Shown: positions 59,578 to 64,000 of the stretch, piece after piece | Layout: the number at the start of each line of letters is the position of its first letter | Position numbering within the stretch: position 1 is the stretch's first letter | DNA from: Salinivibrio sharmensis | GTDB taxonomy: Bacteria; Pseudomonadota; Gammaproteobacteria; Enterobacterales; Vibrionaceae | DNA: 64,000 nt | Reading direction: 5' to 3' | Assembly: GCF_001995985.1 (NCBI RefSeq) | Contig: NZ_MUFC01000008.1 | Coordinates: 23,014-87,013 of the forward strand | The notes under the pieces: model-generated | Database searches by the model: none | Told to the model about the DNA's origin: nothing | What the model saw: only the letters and a program-made list of their open reading frames with translations | Position numbers and translations under genes: made by a program

Positions 59578-61698
59578 TCAGCGGTAATTAGCGGAAAGAT
59601 CAAGTGGCTGATATGCATGTAACACCGCTTTCAGGCTCGCTGCTCTAATGGGTTTCGTCACAAAGTCATCCATGCCTGCGCGGACACACCGTTGTTTATC
59701 TTCGTCCATCGCGTTAGCCGTTAACGCAACAATTGGACGTTTAAACCCTGAAGCACGCAATGCTTTGGTGGCGGCAATACCATCCATAACAGGCATCGAC
59801 ATGTCCATCAGCACCAAATCAAATTCAGTGTGTTTAACCTGTGCCAGTGCCTCTTCACCATTGGATGCTAATACGACGGTATGACCTTGTTTTTCCAGCA
59901 TTAACCTCACCACCATTTGATTAGCGCGGCTGTCTTCGGCGACTAATATCGACATAGCCTGCACGGCGTCGGGCGGGACATTAAGTTGTGCGTGGTGTTT
60001 TTGTGCATCTTGAGGTGTTTCGACAATCGGCAAACGAACGCAGAAGTCAGTTCCTTGGTAAGGCTCACTTTCCACATGAATACTGCCTCCCATCATCTCT
60101 ACCAGCTTTTTGCAAATAGATAGTCCAAGGCCTGTACCGCCAAAGCGGCGAGTAATGCTGCCATCCGCTTGAGTAAAAGGCTCAAAGATTCGACCAATCT
60201 GCTTTTCGTCGATGCCGATTCCTGAATCTTTCACCCACAACTCGAGTACATCACCATGGGCACCAAGTGACACTGTCACCCCGCCGCGTTCCGTGAATTT
60301 TAAGGCATTGGCCACCAAGTTAAGCAGTATCTGCGTAAAGCGGTTCTCATCCATAAACAAGGTGTTGGGCACAGAAGAAGAGACACTGACAGAGAGGTTA
60401 ATACGCTTTTTATCGGCGCGCTCTATCAATTGTTGATAGACATTCGATACGCTATCGCTGGGCTTCATCAATGAGGGAGATAGCGAAAACCGGTTGGACT
60501 CAATTTTAGATAAATCGAGAACATCGCTGATCAGTATTAGCAATAGCTGTGCAGATTTATCCATTTGCCCTACCCACTGCCTTTGTTCTTGCGTTAATGA
60601 AGAGTGTTGCAATGCATCGATCAATCCCAAAACAGCATTGAGCGGCGTGCGGATTTCGTGGCTCATGACCGCAAGGAACTGCGATTTGGCATTATTGGCT
60701 AACTCTGCTTGCTGACGAGCCTGTTGCAATTCGACAACACGACGTTTGGTCGCAGTGATATCTTTAGCCGTCCCTCGATAGCCTGCGAGCTCACCGCGCT
60801 TATTGTAGCAAGGACGGCCTGAGAGGCTGACCCAATAGTCATGGTGACGAGACTCTATATGCCATTCAATATCGCTAAAGGCTTCTGCTGTGTATATGTA
60901 CTCTTCTAATTTCGCTTTTAATTCGGTGTCTGATTTGAGCTTTGCCAGCAGGGCTTCAGCGTCGATGTCGGTATCAGTATTAGGTGACGACAGGTAAGTC
61001 AGTTGAAATTGGTTGTCGAGCTCCCAAAACCAGTCACTCGCTGTTTGGGCAAAGTCTTGAAAGCGCTGTCGGCTAGCATTAAGTTCCTGGGTGCGACTCC
61101 CCACTAATGCATGTAGGCGGTGGCGGTAGTCGATGTCCATAATGGTACGTTCAATCAAGGGGCGAAATCGGTCGATGACTTGCTGGGCTTCGTTATTAAA
61201 TGCATCGCGGCGGTGTGACAGCAAAATAAGCATGACTTCGCTGTCATTTACTGTTAATCCGCTAATCAGCGCAGTACCTTGTAAATAACTGGCGTATTGA
61301 TGCGTTAAGCAATGCATCTCTTTCACCATGCCAGGTTTATAGATAGCAACCGTTTCACCACTTACACAGCGGCGGAACACATCGCCTGTTTGCCAAGTGA
61401 CTGTTTCCAGTAAGCGTTCAGTCGATACGAGACAGCGAAACGCATCTTCTGTCTCTCGATTACGGCTCAGTGCCACGGCGCTATCAAAGCTGACATACCG
61501 GCGGATCACATCAAGTAAGGAAGCAAAAATATCGGTTTTTGACGTCGCTTCTGTCATGGCTGAGATTGCCGACAAAATCGCGTCATTTTCTTCCCTTAAA
61601 CGCTTTTCTCTTGCTTCAACACGACTAAGTTCAAATAAGGTTTCTTGTAAAGATTCAGAATCTGAACGTTCAGAGGTCGATACGCGTTTCGACGTCAT
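59578..61698 (-). CDS. Soluble hybrid histidine kinase, NahK/VpsS-like
   Basis: A 706-residue cytoplasmic kinase with no membrane helix. Order: N-terminal coiled coil (20-45), GAF-like domain (about 50-190), PAS domain (about 208-320), HisKA with H347 in MSHEIRTPLNA, HATPase (about 445-560, NLVANALKFT and GGTGLGLSICK) and a receiver with aspartate in VLMDMSMPVMDG (about 582-700). It lacks an HPt, so it needs a separate one (LuxU or HptB type). The FIST-domain gene lies two bases upstream, the arrangement of nosP with nahK in Pseudomonas and with vpsS in V. cholerae, where the FIST protein controls kinase activity and biofilm formation. A matS site lies within it. Confidence 0.9.
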   Translation of the reverse strand: MTSKRVSTSERSDSESLQETLFELSRVEAREKRLREENDAILSAISAMTEATSKTDIFASLLDVIRRYVSFDSAVALSRNRETEDAFRCLVSTERLLETVTWQTGDVFRRCVSGETVAIYKPGMVKEMHCLTHQYASYLQGTALISGLTVNDSEVMLILLSHRRDAFNNEAQQVIDRFRPLIERTIMDIDYRHRLHALVGSRTQELNASRQRFQDFAQTASDWFWELDNQFQLTYLSSPNTDTDIDAEALLAKLKSDTELKAKLEEYIYTAEAFSDIEWHIESRHHDYWVSLSGRPCYNKRGELAGYRGTAKDITATKRRVVELQQARQQAELANNAKSQFLAVMSHEIRTPLNAVLGLIDALQHSSLTQEQRQWVGQMDKSAQLLLILISDVLDLSKIESNRFSLSPSLMKPSDSVSNVYQQLIERADKKRINLSVSVSSSVPNTLFMDENRFTQILLNLVANALKFTERGGVTVSLGAHGDVLELWVKDSGIGIDEKQIGRIFEPFTQADGSITRRFGGTGLGLSICKKLVEMMGGSIHVESEPYQGTDFCVRLPIVETPQDAQKHHAQLNVPPDAVQAMSILVAEDSRANQMVVRLMLEKQGHTVVLASNGEEALAQVKHTEFDLVLMDMSMPVMDGIAATKALRASGFKRPIVALTANAMDEDKQRCVRAGMDDFVTKPIRAASLKAVLHAYQPLDLSANYR
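60267..60279. other. matS site 8, right of dif
   Basis: GTGACACTGTCAC, exact consensus, inside the hybrid kinase gene, 845 bases beyond dif. The only one seen to the right of dif in this window. Confidence 0.85.
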
Positions 61699-61700
61699 GA

Positions 61701-62891
61701 TTAATCCTTATGAAATAACACAGCCGAGATCATTAAATTACCATGGGACAATTCCCCACCTTTAAACAAGCCTTGTTCACCAAAGGTAAACGGGCAAACA
61801 AACGGCGCAGCGTACAAGGCCGTGTTGATATTGTCGGCGACTTGGTCAAGGCGATCTTTGACGTGAAGCATACACCCCGCACAATAAATCGCCAGCCCAC
61901 CGAGAGGTTGAGGCGTTCGCAGCGCATGATCGTTTGCCGAGTCCACCACTCGACTTGCACGGGCAATCAACCCTTCACTGGTGCCAGTCATAAAGTGCGC
62001 GGTTTGCCCTACGGCTATTTGCGAGAAAAGTTCCATGTGCCCGTCTTGGTTAACAAACATGGGGTGTGACAAGGTGTAATAAGGTAAGCCGTGTATCTTG
62101 CCCGTTTGTGTCCCGAGCGGATACAAGGTTGATCGTGCGAACAGCGAGTCTCCTAAATCTAGCGTTTGCCCGGTTTCTTCTTCGTACCAGCCTTTATAAA
62201 CCGCCGATGCGGGTTTATGATCCAAGCTAACTAAGGTGCGACCACATACCTCTGTCACGATGGCCTTCTTCGTTGTGGCCGCATAACCAGAGTGGAATGA
62301 GTAACTCACCCGTGCTGTTGGATAAAAAACACTGATTGCGATGCCAGATTGCGCGGTTTGCTTATTATCGAAAATGGCCCACCGTCCGCCGACGGTGTCG
62401 GCCGCCGCTGAGCCACCGATCACCGGGACCGATACGCCTAACTCTTCTCGAATGGCGGCTAAGGTCGTTTCCTCATCACCCGGAGTACTGTGTAAAGCGA
62501 TGAGTTTTGGGAGCTCGCCACAACGGCCGCTCTCTTCTATTGCTTGATTAAGCGCAATGCGCGCTGAGTCGCGTATAGGGCGATGGACTTGGTGTGGCAC
62601 GAGCGCGGTACCATAGCTGCCCTTTTCATCACTGCAAGCCCAGACTGCAGCTGTCGGCCCTTTGATATAACCGGCTTGCGTCATGACACCGCAGCAGGTC
62701 GTACACCCTATCAATGGCACGCCAGGGAAAAGCGCAACCATTGCTCGCTGAAGTGCATCAACATCGTATTGTTCCGTACAGTAGAGCATTAAAAGCTTAG
62801 GTGCCTTTAGACGGCCCAATAAAGTGCGCGCCAGTGTTTGCGCGGCGTCTACTGCGTCTGGATTTTGTGTGCATGCCGTGGCTATTTTCAT
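61701..62891 (-). CDS. nosP: FIST-domain sensor, NosP-like
   Basis: A 396-residue cytoplasmic protein with FIST-N (about 20-220; LIGCTTCCGVMTQAGY, SVPVIGGSAAAD) and FIST-C domains (about 230-375; LAIYCAGCMLHVKDRLDQVADNI, then PFVCPFTFGEQGLF). NosP proteins bind heme and nitric oxide and inhibit the partner kinase. The heme ligand cannot be fixed by eye; candidates are the conserved histidines. The kinase starts two bases after its stop, and AAGGA of this gene's end serves as the kinase ribosome site, so they are tightly coupled. Assignment of NO sensing rests on the pairing and is inference. Confidence 0.85.
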   Translation of the reverse strand: MKIATACTQNPDAVDAAQTLARTLLGRLKAPKLLMLYCTEQYDVDALQRAMVALFPGVPLIGCTTCCGVMTQAGYIKGPTAAVWACSDEKGSYGTALVPHQVHRPIRDSARIALNQAIEESGRCGELPKLIALHSTPGDEETTLAAIREELGVSVPVIGGSAAADTVGGRWAIFDNKQTAQSGIAISVFYPTARVSYSFHSGYAATTKKAIVTEVCGRTLVSLDHKPASAVYKGWYEEETGQTLDLGDSLFARSTLYPLGTQTGKIHGLPYYTLSHPMFVNQDGHMELFSQIAVGQTAHFMTGTSEGLIARASRVVDSANDHALRTPQPLGGLAIYCAGCMLHVKDRLDQVADNINTALYAAPFVCPFTFGEQGLFKGGELSHGNLMISAVLFHKD

Positions 62892-63034
62892 CTTAATGTT
62901 CGTTATTGTGCTCGCGATTTATCACGATTTTAATGATACCTGTATCAGGCAATCAAATCATTGCGCTAGTCGGCTGAAATGGTGGTTAAAATCACGTATC
63001 CTATCTCCCCATTTATATCGCTAGAGTGCTCAAC

Positions 63035-63595
63035 ATGGATTGTCGACCCATTGCGTTATTCGGTGGAGCCTGCACCTTGGGTGCCACTATCGCCTACCAA
63101 TTGGCCGCGAAAGGCTATACGCCAATTATTATTGATCATAATCAAAAGGCAGCGCTCGACATCGTCGCTCATGATCCCAGAGTCAGGTTTAAAGAAGCAC
63201 CAGTGTTCACGCCCGGTACCCTTCACGTCACGCTTGATCAGTGCACTATGCAACTCTCCCCTTTTATCGGTGCTGTCATCGTGTCTGAGCTGGGCCATGC
63301 CTATATACAATTACTGGGGGTTGATGGGCTGGATTCATTTTGTCAGATGGGTGCTCGTTGTGTCGTTATTGATACAAACAGCCATCTGGCCAGCGCGCCC
63401 GTAAATGACAAGTTAGCTACAAATCGCCTGCAACGGATTAACAGTATAAGTTTCTGGTCGGATCACAATATTAACACTGATGTGGAAACATTACCGTCAC
63501 GTAAAAAGAGCGAAGTTTTATCTCCCTTGGTATGCTTTCTTTTAGACGATGAGTCAAATAGCATTAACAATCAAGAGTTTATAATTAAGCTATAA
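63035..63595 (+). CDS. Orphan Rossmann-like protein, function unknown
   Basis: A 186-residue product starting MDCRPIALFGGACTLGATIAYQLAAKGYTP. The first 35 residues resemble the dinucleotide-binding turn of short-chain dehydrogenases (GGxxTLGxxIAxxLAxxG, then an acidic residue after strand two, IIIDHN). The catalytic YxxxK and the rest of the SDR fold are not seen, and the C-terminal third is low in hydrophobic core. It may be a truncated or diverged protein. ATG 63035 is preferred; GTG 63026 is possible. Divergent from nosP across 143 bases, so co-regulation with nitric oxide signalling is conceivable but unsupported. Confidence 0.6.
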   Translation: MDCRPIALFGGACTLGATIAYQLAAKGYTPIIIDHNQKAALDIVAHDPRVRFKEAPVFTPGTLHVTLDQCTMQLSPFIGAVIVSELGHAYIQLLGVDGLDSFCQMGARCVVIDTNSHLASAPVNDKLATNRLQRINSISFWSDHNINTDVETLPSRKKSEVLSPLVCFLLDDESNSINNQEFIIKL

Positions 63596-63683
63596 CAAGA
63601 AAAAAGACGGAAATACTTATAAATAAGCATTTCCTTTTGTAATTGTTACCAGAGAGAAAAAATAAGCTTTAAACCGCAGTTTC

Positions 63684-64000
63684 TTAGTCGCTTTTAGGGT
63701 AATTAAATTTAAATTGATATTGATCAAAGACAAGGTTAAACCTTATCGGATTGCGGGGTAAATCTTGTGTTTTCCACTGCCAAGTTAGCGTGATCTTTTC
63801 CCCATTTCGGTCTTGCTGATCGCTGATTGCGACCTGCTTTTTCCCTTCTCCCCCCCAATAAGCCGAGTGTGGTTTTTGGTCTGAAGTAGCTGAAAATATT
63901 ACATAATCCTGTTCTTTGCTCCAAGCGAACTCTATGGGCTGCTGAGATTGTGACGTGCCACAAAATCCACGTTCCCCTTCACAGTCTATAATGGTTAATC
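63684..64000 (-). CDS. C-terminal part of an unknown protein (partial)
   Basis: Minus-strand open frame entering from the right edge and ending with TAA at 63684-63686; 105 codons are visible including the stop. The product has many Q, W and aromatic residues, two cysteines near the visible start (DCEGERGFCGTS) and alternating strand-like segments ending FNLVFDQYQFKFNYPKSD. This looks like an extracytoplasmic beta-rich domain, but I recognise no family. The upstream part, signal peptide and promoter are outside the window. The AT-rich 88 bases between it and the previous gene show no clear terminator. Confidence 0.65.
   Translation of the reverse strand, partial: LTIIDCEGERGFCGTSQSQQPIEFAWSKEQDYVIFSATSDQKPHSAYWGGEGKKQVAISDQQDRNGEKITLTWQWKTQDLPRNPIRFNLVFDQYQFKFNYPKSD

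Overview
The window is a stretch of core chromosome from a gammaproteobacterium of the family Vibrionaceae. This rests on gene content and order: divergent fruR/fruBKA, a proQ-prc pair, the run pncB, pepN, DUF2835, gdhB, pyrD, zapC, rlmKL, uup, rmf, fabA, a Lon-like protease and matP, the Vibrio-type families DUF3334, DUF3802 and DUF3634, and a FIST-domain protein paired with a hybrid kinase. A genus such as Salinivibrio is possible but not proven. I saw no rRNA, tRNA, CRISPR, phage or insertion sequence.

The most important reading is positional: the window is at the replication terminus. A 28-bp dif-like site (XerC arm, 6-bp centre, XerD arm) lies at 59395-59422. Eight exact matches to the matS consensus GTGACRNYGTCAC are scattered over the window, where about 0.015 would be expected by chance in random sequence. 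matP, whose product binds matS, starts 858 bp before dif. A one-mismatch matS lies over a candidate matP promoter and a perfect matS lies inside matP. Four exact KOPS-like GGGNAGGG octamers seen left of dif all point toward it.

Layout: 1-4.5 kb, end of a MATE-type exporter and an AttEFGH-like ABC exporter operon with its secreted lipocalin-like partner. 4.5-9.9 kb, fructose PTS (fruR divergent from fruBKA, with Cra-type operators). 9.9-16.4 kb, a long-type GAPDH, a CheX-like DUF3334 protein, a TorS/ArcB-like hybrid kinase and DUF3802. 16.5-24.9 kb, tapT, nagK, a second FabH, a DASS (INDY-type) dicarboxylate transporter, sanA, NAD-malic enzyme and a periplasmic solute-binding protein. 24.9-29.2 kb, yajQ, an AroH-type DAHP synthase, selO and a CvfB-like S1 protein. 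29.4-35.1 kb, an envelope lipid-transport operon (ABC exporter, letA, letB). 35.2-40.5 kb, msrC, proQ, prc, an unrecognised two-repeat exported protein and pncB. 40.8-50.6 kb, pepN, DUF2835, the large NAD-glutamate dehydrogenase gdhB, pyrD and zapC. 51.2-59.3 kb, rlmKL, a glutaredoxin-like gene, uup, rmf, fabA with a FabR operator, lonB, matP and DUF3634. 59.4-64 kb, dif, then a NosP/VpsS-like operon on the minus strand, an orphan Rossmann-like protein and the end of an unknown gene.

Functional themes: carbon and nitrogen use (fructose, malate, dicarboxylates, glutamate, GlcNAc), envelope lipid handling (letAB, fabA, fabH2, sanA, the AttEFGH-like exporter), RNA and ribosome control (proQ, rlmKL, rmf, uup, tapT), and terminus biology (matP, matS, dif, KOPS, zapC). 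Two signalling modules stand out: hybrid kinase plus CheX-like phosphatase, and FIST sensor plus hybrid kinase.
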